DNA from: an uncultured Lachnospiraceae bacterium
GTDB taxonomy: Bacteria; Bacillota; Clostridia; Lachnospirales; Lachnospiraceae
Assembly: GCA_910578335.1 (NCBI GenBank)
Contig: CAJTPU010000011.1
Coordinates: 1-64,000, forward strand
Reading direction: 5' to 3'
Length of the DNA stretch: 64,000 nucleotides
Part shown: piece by piece, positions 25,570-33,294 of the stretch
Layout of the letters: every line of letters starts with the position of its first letter
Position numbering within the stretch: the stretch's first letter is position 1
Notes under the pieces: generated by a model
Told to the model about the DNA's origin: nothing
Database searches by the model: none
The model's input: only the letters and a program-made list of their open reading frames with translations
Position numbers and translations under genes: made by a program

Positions 25570-26358
25570 ATGGGCGTTTACGCAATCACAGGCGGTTCCA
25601 GCGGAATCGGCGCAAAAACAGTGGAATTATTGAAAGAAGCAGGGCACGAGGTCATCAACATTGATTTAAAGGACGGTGATATTTGTGTCAATCTGGCATC
25701 GCCGGAGGGCAGACAGCAGGCGGTCGAGGAACTGCATCGGATGCACCCCGAAGGACTTGACGGCATGATTTGCAACGCCGGCGTGTCCGGTGCATGCGGC
25801 AACTTAAAGCTTATCATATCCCTCAACTATTTCGGCACCGTGGCGCTGGCAAGAGGCGTATACGACCTTCTGGAAAAAAAGCACGGCAACTGCGTTGTCA
25901 CCGCTTCCAACACCATCTCACAGGGCGCGGGCAGAATGGACGTCGCCGACTTATTAAACAATATCGGTGATGAACAGCGCATCCTCAATCTGGTAGATAG
26001 CTGGGATGGCTCCAACCTCTCCGTAGGCAACAGCATCTATGTGGCAACCAAGTACGCGCTGGCAAGATGGGTGCGCCGCCACTCCGCTTCCTTTGCCGCA
26101 AACGGCGTGCGCATCAATGCGGTTGCCCCCGGCAATGTCAATACCGCCATGACCGCAACCATGTCAACCAACGCCAAAATGGCATTAAACGCCCTGCCGA
26201 TTCCCACCAAATACGGGCAGGAAACCTTGATGGACCCTGAGGAAATTGCTTCTGTCATTGTCTTTTTGGCTTCCCCCGCCTCTTGCGGCGTAAACGGCAA
26301 TATTATGTTTGTGGACGGCGGAACAGACGCACTTTTAAACACGGAAAAAGTATATTAG
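25570..26358 (+). CDS. short-chain dehydrogenase, 3-alpha-hydroxysteroid dehydrogenase-like
   Basis: 262 residues. Classical SDR with T-G-G-S-S-G-I-G at 7-14, the NAG motif (CNAG) near 68-71, Ser113 and Y157-x-x-x-K161 as catalytic residues, and a final D-G-G. The shortened nucleotide-sensing loop ending in NIDLKDGDICVNLAS, the N-Y-F-G block and long insertion before the catalytic Tyr match the 3-alpha-HSD/carbonyl reductase branch (HsdA of Comamonas, coniferyl-alcohol dehydrogenase). Substrate may be a steroid, a bile acid or an aromatic alcohol; not decidable. ATG 25570 has AAGGAGG ten bases upstream. Divergent from MocR and followed by an NTF2-like gene. Confidence 0.8.
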   Translation: MGVYAITGGSSGIGAKTVELLKEAGHEVINIDLKDGDICVNLASPEGRQQAVEELHRMHPEGLDGMICNAGVSGACGNLKLIISLNYFGTVALARGVYDLLEKKHGNCVVTASNTISQGAGRMDVADLLNNIGDEQRILNLVDSWDGSNLSVGNSIYVATKYALARWVRRHSASFAANGVRINAVAPGNVNTAMTATMSTNAKMALNALPIPTKYGQETLMDPEEIASVIVFLASPASCGVNGNIMFVDGGTDALLNTEKVY

Positions 26359-26368
26359 GAGGAAAAAG

Positions 26369-26701
26369 ATGAGACCGATTGAACGATATGTAGAAGCAAT
26401 GGAAAACAAAGACTTTACAGCACTGGGAGAGCTTTTCACCAAGAACGGGCATCTGTGCGATTACTGCCCCAACGGCACCGCGCAGCACGAATACCACCTG
26501 TACGGAAAAGAAGCCATCGCCATGTTTTTCAGGAATAAATTTTCCTTCCGCCAGTATTCTATTTTGGAAGCGGCGATTGCCAACGACACACAGGCAGAGT
26601 TTATCGCTTCCTTCGGCGGCTTTCACGTGATGGCGATTGCCACCGTGCAAAAAGTGTCCGAGGACGGGCTGATTGAACGGATGACCGTGCGCCCCAAATA
26701 A
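26369..26701 (+). CDS. NTF2-like (SnoaL/ketosteroid isomerase fold) protein
   Basis: 110 residues. The cone fold is suggested by the N-terminal helix R-Y-V-E-A-M-E-N-K-D-F-x-x-L-G-E-L-F, then C-D-Y-C-P-N-G, Y-G-K-E-A-I-A-M-F-F and a strand-rich C terminus. This fold holds ketosteroid isomerase and bile-acid dehydratase BaiE, but catalytic Asp/Tyr pairs cannot be assigned by eye. The AGGAGG site is at 26356-26363, overlapping the SDR stop; the two are clearly one operon. A strong terminator follows. Confidence 0.7.
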   Translation: MRPIERYVEAMENKDFTALGELFTKNGHLCDYCPNGTAQHEYHLYGKEAIAMFFRNKFSFRQYSILEAAIANDTQAEFIASFGGFHVMAIATVQKVSEDGLIERMTVRPK

Positions 26702-26711
26702 AACGCAAAAA

Positions 26712-26752
26712 ACGCCGCGCCTGCAGTTTCTACTGCCGGCGCGGCGCTTTTT
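26712..26752 (+). terminator. intrinsic terminator after the SDR-NTF2 operon
   Basis: A GC-rich stem (26713-26726 with 26734-26747, small mismatch) with loop TTTCTA and a run of five T. Very stable. Confidence 0.9.
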
Positions 26753-26771
26753 CACCAATCCAAACGACATT

Positions 26772-26984
26772 TCATTCAAACTTGCCTTCCGCCACCATAC
26801 GCACCAGCTCGTCCATCTCACGGTCGCTTGTAACATTCTTACTTTTTTCCCGCAGAACCGCCCGCTCCTCGTCGGACATGCTGCCAATCCGCTCTTTCAT
26901 GTCCTCGTTTGCCGCAAAGGCAACGGGAAGCCCCCAGAACATATCCTCCCCCGGAAATATACCCGCATTGTTAAAGCCTTCCAT
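26772..26984 (-). CDS. small protein of unknown function
   Basis: 70 residues. The N terminus is rich in G, F and P (GIFPGEDMFWGLPVAFAANEDM), the second half is charged and helical with many E, K and R. ATG 26984 has AGGAAG nine bases upstream. It lies 94 bases after the alpha/beta hydrolase gene and may share its transcript. The sequence does not suggest a fold I can name. Confidence 0.55.
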   Translation of the reverse strand: MEGFNNAGIFPGEDMFWGLPVAFAANEDMKERIGSMSDEERAVLREKSKNVTSDREMDELVRMVAEGKFE

Positions 26985-27078
26985 ACTACACTTCCTTTCC
27001 TTGTAGACTTTTTACAGGGAATTGCGAGGCAATCACAATCACCCCAGGTTTTGATAGTATGGACCTAAACGGTGCATT

Positions 27079-27876
27079 TTATACCGAAAGGCTTCCCTGC
27101 CAGAATGCCTCCAGCGCATCATTAAAAGCCTGCGGAACGTCCATGTTGACACAATGCCCCGCTCCTTCAAAAATTTTAACGAAAGCGTCCGGCTCGCTCT
27201 CTGCCCACATTCTGACAGCTTTTTGTTCCATGGGAATGTCAGACTCTCCGCAGCCGATAAAAAGCGGATAGCTTCTCCCTTCTGCCTTGCAGACATTTAC
27301 CATGCGGTTTAGGGTTGCCAGATAGCGGAAAGACTTTTTCGGAAAGCGCAGATTCAACCTGTAAAAGGCTTCCTGCGCGTTCGGCGTGCAGGCTGATATT
27401 TTCTTATTTTCCTTTGCAAACCACTTTACCGAAATAAGCGCCTTCAACATCATGCGCAACTGTGCGCCGCCGTTCTCCTTCTGCATCCTAGCATCAAAAT
27501 GGTTGATGTCATAGCCCCCAAAACACGCCAGGGATTTTACCCTTTCCGGATAGTGATTGGCAAAATCCTGTGCCAGAACCGCACCCAGCGATACGCCCGC
27601 CACATGTATTTTCTCTATGCCCTCCCTGTCCAGTATCTCCTTTATCCAGCCGCTCATTTTGCAGAGGCTGTCTCCTTTTTTCGCGCCGACGGACTCCCCA
27701 TGCCCTATGATGTCCGGCAATAAAAGGTGATAGCGCTCCTTCAGACACACAGTCTGGGCATCATACATCTGATGGTCCACAAAGGCAGCGTGCAAAAAAA
27801 GCGCCCACTCCGCCTCTTCCTTTTTCTTTTCACAAAAGTAAACAATCGGTGAATCCGGCAATCTTTCCTTTCTCAC
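27079..27876 (-). CDS. alpha/beta hydrolase
   Basis: 265 residues. Nucleophile Ser96 in G-V-S-L-G, oxyanion region L-F-L-H-A, D-I-I-G-H-G-E-S near 55, acid in G-C-G-E-S-D and His near 243 in G-A-G-H-C. Typical soluble serine hydrolase; esterase or C-C hydrolase not decidable. The GTG at 27876 overlaps the TGA of the PadR gene (GTGA) and has GGGAG upstream; upstream codons of the ORF belong to padR. Thus translation is coupled to PadR. Confidence 0.85.
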   Translation of the reverse strand: MRKERLPDSPIVYFCEKKKEEAEWALFLHAAFVDHQMYDAQTVCLKERYHLLLPDIIGHGESVGAKKGDSLCKMSGWIKEILDREGIEKIHVAGVSLGAVLAQDFANHYPERVKSLACFGGYDINHFDARMQKENGGAQLRMMLKALISVKWFAKENKKISACTPNAQEAFYRLNLRFPKKSFRYLATLNRMVNVCKAEGRSYPLFIGCGESDIPMEQKAVRMWAESEPDAFVKIFEGAGHCVNMDVPQAFNDALEAFWQGSLSV

Positions 27877-28511
27877 AGGCTCCCGTCCTTTCCCTTTATC
27901 TCCAAAAGCAGTTTTTCGTACCATGCAATGTGAAACTGCAGAAAATCCCGCCCATAGCGCGCCGCCGCAAGCTGATATGTGAGAATATCCTGCTCCTCCT
28001 TATGCGAAAAACCCCGCATCGCCGGTTGAAAGACGTCTTTCTGCCCGCCTCCCTCCACAGCTTCCCGCGCGGCAGCTTTCTGCGTTTCAGCAGTTTTTTT
28101 GACAAACGCCTCTCCCTCCTCACAAATAGCGGCAAGCGCAAAATAACGGGCTTTTATATCCTCCAGATAGCACTCTATATTGCGAATCCGCATTTCCTTC
28201 TTCGCAAAGCCCATAAAATAAATTTTTGCCAGCTCAGGATTTTTTATGTTTTCCTGCGCCATGGGCTGATTGAGCCATGCCTGAAAATAGGCGTTTCCGC
28301 TTTCCGTAATCGAATACAGCTTTTTATGCCTTCCCTTCTCCACAAACTCTGTATAACGAATATACCCTTGCCGCAGCAGTTTTCCAATTGCCGCCTGAAT
28401 ACTTCCCATACTACTGCTGTACATCAGATGCAGCCCCTTACCGATTCTGTCCCGCAGCCCGTAAATCGTCCTGTCACTTAAAAGCAAAAGCCCCAGTACA
28501 ATGTATTCCAT
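27873..28511 (-). CDS. PadR family regulator with long C-terminal domain
   Basis: 212 residues. Winged-helix domain (1-90) with the PadR pattern L-L-S-D-R-T-I-Y-G-L-x-x-x-I and G-S-I-Q-A-A-I-G-K-L-L-R-Q-G-Y-I, then a helical domain of the Vir type for dimerisation (95-212). ATG 28511 follows AGGAGGGG. The divergent padR gene shares its promoter region, with a palindrome over both -35 boxes. It probably controls itself and the hydrolase. Confidence 0.88.
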   Translation of the reverse strand: MEYIVLGLLLLSDRTIYGLRDRIGKGLHLMYSSSMGSIQAAIGKLLRQGYIRYTEFVEKGRHKKLYSITESGNAYFQAWLNQPMAQENIKNPELAKIYFMGFAKKEMRIRNIECYLEDIKARYFALAAICEEGEAFVKKTAETQKAAAREAVEGGGQKDVFQPAMRGFSHKEEQDILTYQLAAARYGRDFLQFHIAWYEKLLLEIKGKDGSL

Positions 28512-28548
28512 ATCCCCTCCTAAGATTTCTTTCACAAATATTCCGCAT

Positions 28549-28634
28549 ATTACTAATAGTAATATATTATGTTTCTCCAAAAAATATGTCAATACTATTG
28601 ACACGCAACATACTATGTAGTACGATATATATCG
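28549..28634. promoter_or_regulatory. back-to-back promoters with three palindromes between two padR genes
   Basis: Minus strand: TTGACA (28587-28592), 17 bases, TAATAT (28564-28569). Plus strand: TTGACA (28598-28603), 17 bases, TACGAT (28621-28626). Both -35 boxes lie in one perfect 15-bp palindrome (28588-28602, GTCAATACTATTGAC, plus one base outside each end). Two more palindromes cover the -10 sides: 28549-28563 (ATTACTAATAGTAAT) and 28623-28634 (CGATATATATCG). Confidence 0.65.
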
Positions 28635-28692
28635 TTATAATCATTTTAAACATATTAAGTAATTGCGACACGTCAAAGAAAGGAGCTGTCCC

Positions 28693-29022
28693 TTGAACCT
28701 TGAAGACTGGAAATCCCAGATAAAACGCGGCACGCTTGCATACTGCATTTTGCTGATGATTCGTAAAAAAGCCCGTTATGGCTACGAAATCATGAGTGAA
28801 CTGGAAAGCTCTCCCGTACTTGCCGCCAAGGAAAGCACCATCTACCCGCTGCTCAGGCGGCTTTTAAAAGACGAACTGCTCTCCTCCTACTGGCAGGAAA
28901 CCGCGGAGGGACTGCCTCCCAGAAAATATTATACCCTAACAGAAGAGGGAAAAATCTGCCTCGATGCCATGTCCGCAGAATGGGAGAAGCTGCTGCAAGC
29001 GATTGCACTGATAGATAAATAA
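28693..29022 (+). CDS. PadR family regulator, short form
   Basis: 109 residues. PadR winged helix: L-A-Y-C-I-L-L-M-I-x-x-x-x-x-Y-G-Y-E-I-M-S-E-L near the start, E-S-T-I-Y-P-L-L-R-R-L in the recognition helix and K-Y-Y-T-L-T-E-E-G-K in the wing. I use TTG 28693, which has AAAGGAG seven bases upstream; an upstream ATG of the ORF has no site. It is followed by a HAAS membrane protein, a common pair. Confidence 0.88.
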   Translation: MNLEDWKSQIKRGTLAYCILLMIRKKARYGYEIMSELESSPVLAAKESTIYPLLRRLLKDELLSSYWQETAEGLPPRKYYTLTEEGKICLDAMSAEWEKLLQAIALIDK

Positions 29023-29052
29023 TAACAAAATATAAGCGAAAGGAAAAATAAT

Positions 29053-29625
29053 ATGGACAAAATATTGGAAAATTATCTGGAAAAAACAGACAAATATTTA
29101 AAACCGATGCCAGCCGGCGAGCGGGCGGACATTATCAAAGAAATCAAAAGCCAGATGCTTCAACTGGAAACAGAAAAGCATTTGACGCCCGCTCAAATTA
29201 CGGAGCGCCTTGGCAGCCCCAAAGAGCTTGCCAAAGCCTATCTTGGCGGCTCTATTGCAAAGGATAGCTCCTTCAGCTTGCGGAAGCTGTGCTGCATAGC
29301 TGCCTTTGCAGGGCTTGCCGGCGGCAGCATCTTCGTTCTTCCCTTCACAAGCATACTCTCCGCAGCGCTGCTGGTTTCCGCCGTCATCGCCCCCGTATGC
29401 GGGCTGATAAAGCTGATTGGATTCTTGGCGGGTTTGGATATCCCTTTTATCATGTTTCAATTCGGCTCCTACACCGCGCCCCCTCTTGTCGTATTTCCGC
29501 TTTCCCTGGTTTTTGGAATTTTGTTCTTTTTGGCAGGAAAGGGACTATGGAAGCTGACGATTCAATATGTCAGAGCGCTCAGCCGCTCAAAGTCTGCAAT
29601 CAATGCTTTTGATGTCAATGCCTAA
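29053..29625 (+). CDS. HAAS domain membrane protein (DUF1700 type)
   Basis: 190 residues. The N-terminal HAAS signature (residues 1-65: L-x-x-Y-L-x-x-x-D-K-Y-L, E-R-A-D-I-I-K-E-I, R-L-G-S-P-K-E-L-A-K-A-Y) precedes three to four hydrophobic segments (80-180). HAAS proteins pair with PadR regulators and probably pass membrane stress or partner signals. AAAGG precedes ATG 29053. No third gene follows; a decayed region begins after it. Confidence 0.82.
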   Translation: MDKILENYLEKTDKYLKPMPAGERADIIKEIKSQMLQLETEKHLTPAQITERLGSPKELAKAYLGGSIAKDSSFSLRKLCCIAAFAGLAGGSIFVLPFTSILSAALLVSAVIAPVCGLIKLIGFLAGLDIPFIMFQFGSYTAPPLVVFPLSLVFGILFFLAGKGLWKLTIQYVRALSRSKSAINAFDVNA

Positions 29626-29681
29626 ATATAGGAGCTGCCCCTTGCTTTTACCCTCACGGTATTTTACAAGAGGCAGTTTTA

Positions 29682-30030
29682 TTATTCATATTTTATATCG
29701 ACGTTCTGGTAAAAAGCATTGTGCAGAATTTCGGGGTTTTCTCCCGTAAATGCTTTTGCAGCTTCTTCATCTCCTTTAAGCTGCCACAGAAACCATGCCG
29801 TCACATATCCTTCAGCCTGATACAGCATATCGTCATGCGTCATCCCAACCCTTCTTGCCATAACTTTTGGAGATGCGATTTTGTCGTACATTTTCTGCAT
29901 TTCTGCAAGCGGTATCACAATATCTGTCTCGAATTCTCCACTGGTTCCTGCGAGCAAAAGAATCGGGCAATTCACATCCGCACAATCATAAGGATAATCC
30001 GTTACCTGTTCTGCCGTTCGCTCGCATACG
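29682..30030 (-). pseudogene. remnant of an alpha/beta hydrolase C terminus
   Basis: The minus-strand frame ends with about 110 residues that look like the end of an alpha/beta hydrolase: ADVNCPILLLAGTSGEFE, then M-T-H-D-D-M-L-Y with a likely catalytic His, and W-F-L-W-Q-L-K-G-D-E-E-A-A-K-A-F. The upstream part of the frame, including any nucleophile, is missing; the frame runs into antisense of a TetR remnant near 30030. A deletion joined the two genes. Confidence 0.65.
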
Positions 30031-30038
30031 GGAGAAAG

Positions 30039-30370
30039 CAGAACCGCCGTGAAATTACCGATGCGGCACAGGTCAGCAGAAATTCCTTTTATCGCAATTA
30101 TACCGACAAAGAGGATATTCTGAAACAATATATACAGTTGCTTTTTCAAAGCTGGAATGATTCTTACAGCCACTCTCAGAACAACTCCCAAATGGATTTG
30201 TACGTAAGTCTGTTTACACATTTGGAGAAAAACAGGGATTTATACTTATTGTTGAGGCAAAGATTTCTTACGGAATTTACGGCTGGATTAAAGAGTGGAT
30301 TTCTCGAGGTATGCAGGAGCCGGCAGAAATGATGGCTGAACTGTTATCGGCGCAATCCGAAACAAAATAA
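30039..30370 (+). pseudogene. remnant of a TetR family regulator
   Basis: Reads as the second half of a TetR helix-turn-helix (EITDAAQVSRNSFYRNYTDKEDIL) and a first part of the ligand domain, without a start codon or first helix. Near 30280 the frame shifts: YGWIKEWISRGMQEPAEM, typical of the C terminus, continues in another frame to a TAA at 30368-30370. The segment before that block also looks shortened. Non-functional. Confidence 0.65.
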
Positions 30371-30377
30371 AAAACAA

Positions 30378-30432
30378 TTGACACCCTCACTCTAATGTGT
30401 TAGACTATTTTTAATCTAATCTATTAGACTAA
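30378..30432 (+). promoter_or_regulatory. promoter and BlaI-type operator
   Basis: TTGACA (30378-30383), 17 bases, TAGACT (30401-30406). Just downstream, a dyad TTAATCTAAT-CT-ATTAGACTAA (30411-30432) matches its reverse complement at 18 of 22 positions; another TTAGACTA copy covers the -10. This is the expected place for autorepression by the BlaI-like product. Confidence 0.7.
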
Positions 30433-30451
30433 CGAGAAGGAGGGATTTATT

Positions 30452-30823
30452 GTGAACACCCCAAAAGTATTTGAAAGCGAATACCGCTTCTGTCTGATTC
30501 TCTGGGAGCATGAACCCATTAAAAGCGGCGAGCTGGTCATTTTGTGCAAAGAACAGCTCGGCTGGAAAAGCTCCACTACCTATACGGTTATCAAACGCCT
30601 GTCGGAGCGCGGCGTCTTAAAAAATGAAAATACCATCGTCACATCGCTTGTCTCCAAGGATGAAGTGCAGGCGGCAGAAATTGACGAGCTTGTGGAAAAA
30701 AAATTTGACGCCTCTCTTCCCACCTTTATCGCAGCATTTACCAAGCATCGCAAGGTGACGGAAAAAGAGCTTGACGAAATCCAGCAGATAATCGACGGCT
30801 TTCGGAAAGGAGGCAGCGTATGA
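30452..30823 (+). CDS. BlaI/MecI family repressor
   Basis: 123 residues. Winged helix (1-75) with W-E-H-E-P-I-K-S-G-E-L, T-T-Y-T-V-I-K-R-L-S-E-R-G-V-L and a C-terminal dimerisation helix pair. GTG 30452 has AAGGAGGG eight bases upstream. Family repressors are cleaved when the partner BlaR-like protease senses its signal. The following gene overlaps by four bases (ATGA). Confidence 0.92.
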   Translation: MNTPKVFESEYRFCLILWEHEPIKSGELVILCKEQLGWKSSTTYTVIKRLSERGVLKNENTIVTSLVSKDEVQAAEIDELVEKKFDASLPTFIAAFTKHRKVTEKELDEIQQIIDGFRKGGSV

Positions 30824-33294
30824 CAAACTTATTTTTAAAAATTGTCAACATGGGCATCGCCGCAGGCTGGCTTATTTTGGTCGTTCTCGCCCTGCGTCCT
30901 GTTTTGCAAAAGGCTCCCCGATGGATTCATGTACTGCTTTGGGGGCTTGTTGGCGTGCGCCTTATATGTCCTTTCTCCATAGAAAGCGCGCTCAGTCTGA
31001 TTCCCAGCACAGAAACCATACGCCCCGAAATTATGACGGCTGCAAAGCCCTCCATTGAAAGCGGTATTCCGGCTGTCAATCAGGTGCTCAACCCCGTCAT
31101 CGAGCATACTTTTACCCCAAACCCCAGTGCAAGCGCAAATCCGCTCCAGATATGGCTTCCCATACTGGCTGCCTTTTGGTGCGCCGGCGTTATTCTGCTG
31201 CTTTTCTATGGGGCGGTGAGTTATCTGCGCCTGCTTCGAACCATCCGTACCGCCGTTTTGCTGCGGGACAATATTTATCAAAGCGAGCACATTGCCTCGC
31301 CTTTTATCCTTGGCGTTATCAGACCCAGAATATACATTCCCTTTTCCTTGACGGAAGAAACTTTGCAGCCTGTGCTTTTGCATGAGCAGGCGCATCTGCA
31401 GCGCCGCGACCACTGGTGGAAGCCCCTTGGTTTTCTGCTGCTTGCCGTCTACTGGTTTCACCCGCTGGCATGGCTAAGCTATATCTTGCTTTGCAGGGAC
31501 ATCGAGCTTGCCTGTGATGAAAAAGTCATACGGGATTTAGACAGGGAGGAACGGGCAGACTATTCACAAGCATTGCTCAGCTTAAGCACGCATCGCAGGA
31601 TTGCCGCCTGCCCGCTTGCCTTTGGAGAGACCGGCGTGAAAAAACGGGTAAAATCCGTACTAAGCTACAAGCGCCCTGCTTTTTGGATGATTGCCGCCGC
31701 CATCACCGCCTGCATTGTGATAGTAATTTGTTTTCTGACCAGCCCGCATTCCGATAAGGTATTTCATCTGGAGGATGCTGCCGTGGCATTCATCACTTCC
31801 CCCGACAGCGAAGCCTCCGCGCGACTCTCAGGCGTTCCTCTGGAAAGGCTTTCCGCAGAAATTATGCAGTATACCTATGAGAAAACGGGAAACGCTGTGC
31901 CGTCGTACTACCCTTATCAAATCACATGGCACGACGAACAGGGTAATATCATAGAACGCTTATCCGTACTGGATGAACAACAGATTCTATATGACGGCAG
32001 CATCTATCGGACGGACGAGGGACAATTAAACCTGACGCTTCTGGCACAGTACTACGCAGAGCTTGTGCCCGACGACGGTTCCGACAGCGGTTCCGACACC
32101 GCTTTGGACAATGCCGGAAGCGACGACACAAACTCCTCCGATTCCGGCATCCCCGCTTTTTTAGATTTAAACAGGAACGGCACAGCGGAGACACTGGTAC
32201 AGAGAGAAATGGAGGACGGACAGGGACAGGTCGTAGAAATATACGAAAACGACGAACGGATTTATTATGCAGAGGGCGGATTTGCCCATGTGGGCTGGAA
32301 TGCACTGTTTTTGTGTACGATAGACGGGGAAAGCTATCTGCTGCGCTATAACCCGACGATGTTTCAGGGAATGTCTAATTATAGCTACGAATTATTCTCC
32401 TTAAAAGACGGGCATGAAACCATAGCCTACAACGAAATCACTTTTGACGTAAATTTTTACGCCCCTTACCATGAAGCATTTGACCCCGAGGGAATTGCCG
32501 CCTTTATGGAAGAAATCAACGGCTATCTTGCCCAGAGCACACAGCTTCTCAATACGGATTACGACCTGTTAGCCGCCTTTGAGCGGACCGGAAGGCTGGA
32601 GGACGACCTTGGCATCCTTCTTAACAGCTTTGAACCCGAATTCTCAAGAGACCCTTCGAAGTCTCTGTTGGAAAACTTAAGACTGCTGCAGCAGACAATG
32701 GAGCCTTCCGCCTCCGGCTCCCTCTCCCAGAGGCTCTCCTCCGCACTTCCTTTTGACGACACGCTAGAGATGATGTTCTGCAGCGGCGCGGGCGGATGGC
32801 AGACCATGCTTTCCCTCAATGCGGACGGCTCCTTTACCGGAACCTATTTAGATTCCGACATGGGCTCTTACGACGCCGCGAAATACCCCAACGGCACGGA
32901 GTATATCTGCCAGTTTCACGGCAGCTTTAAAGACATTGTACAGCTAAGCGATGCCAGTTGGAGCCTGACCTTGGAGGAACTGGTTCTGGATACGGGACAT
33001 GAAATCGGTGAAGAATGGATTGCGGCAGATACGCTCCGTATTGCAAGCACCCCCTACGGCTTTGCGGCTGCCGACGGCAGTATGCCAAAGGAAAACGCAC
33101 AGTTTATCCTCTATTCTCCAGAAGCGCAGGGACACGCTTCCGGCACTGAATTATACGGCGCAATAGAATTTCAACACTGGCATCCTGACCGGGGGGAATA
33201 CCTTGCCGCCGGCGACACATTAGGCTGCTTCGGGCTTCACAACATAGACACCGGTTACGGCTTCTTCTCCCTTGACGCATGGGGGCTTGACTGA
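30820..33294 (+). CDS. M56 family (BlaR1-like) membrane metallopeptidase with unusual sensor domain
   Basis: 824 residues. Four membrane helices (about 10-25, 35-50, 112-135 and 288-310), a cytoplasmic M56 peptidase loop with H188-E-Q-A-H192 and R-D-I-E-L-A-C-D-E, then an external part of over 500 residues. This external part is not a penicillin-binding domain: no S-x-x-K/S-x-N/K-T-G triad was seen. It has an acidic linker (D/S/G-rich, about 420-445) and beta-rich modules with an FG-GAP-like D-L-N-R-N-G-T-A-E start. So the signal is probably not a beta-lactam. Its last 40 bases overlap the convergent helD gene. Confidence 0.85.
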   Translation: MTNLFLKIVNMGIAAGWLILVVLALRPVLQKAPRWIHVLLWGLVGVRLICPFSIESALSLIPSTETIRPEIMTAAKPSIESGIPAVNQVLNPVIEHTFTPNPSASANPLQIWLPILAAFWCAGVILLLFYGAVSYLRLLRTIRTAVLLRDNIYQSEHIASPFILGVIRPRIYIPFSLTEETLQPVLLHEQAHLQRRDHWWKPLGFLLLAVYWFHPLAWLSYILLCRDIELACDEKVIRDLDREERADYSQALLSLSTHRRIAACPLAFGETGVKKRVKSVLSYKRPAFWMIAAAITACIVIVICFLTSPHSDKVFHLEDAAVAFITSPDSEASARLSGVPLERLSAEIMQYTYEKTGNAVPSYYPYQITWHDEQGNIIERLSVLDEQQILYDGSIYRTDEGQLNLTLLAQYYAELVPDDGSDSGSDTALDNAGSDDTNSSDSGIPAFLDLNRNGTAETLVQREMEDGQGQVVEIYENDERIYYAEGGFAHVGWNALFLCTIDGESYLLRYNPTMFQGMSNYSYELFSLKDGHETIAYNEITFDVNFYAPYHEAFDPEGIAAFMEEINGYLAQSTQLLNTDYDLLAAFERTGRLEDDLGILLNSFEPEFSRDPSKSLLENLRLLQQTMEPSASGSLSQRLSSALPFDDTLEMMFCSGAGGWQTMLSLNADGSFTGTYLDSDMGSYDAAKYPNGTEYICQFHGSFKDIVQLSDASWSLTLEELVLDTGHEIGEEWIAADTLRIASTPYGFAAADGSMPKENAQFILYSPEAQGHASGTELYGAIEFQHWHPDRGEYLAAGDTLGCFGLHNIDTGYGFFSLDAWGLD

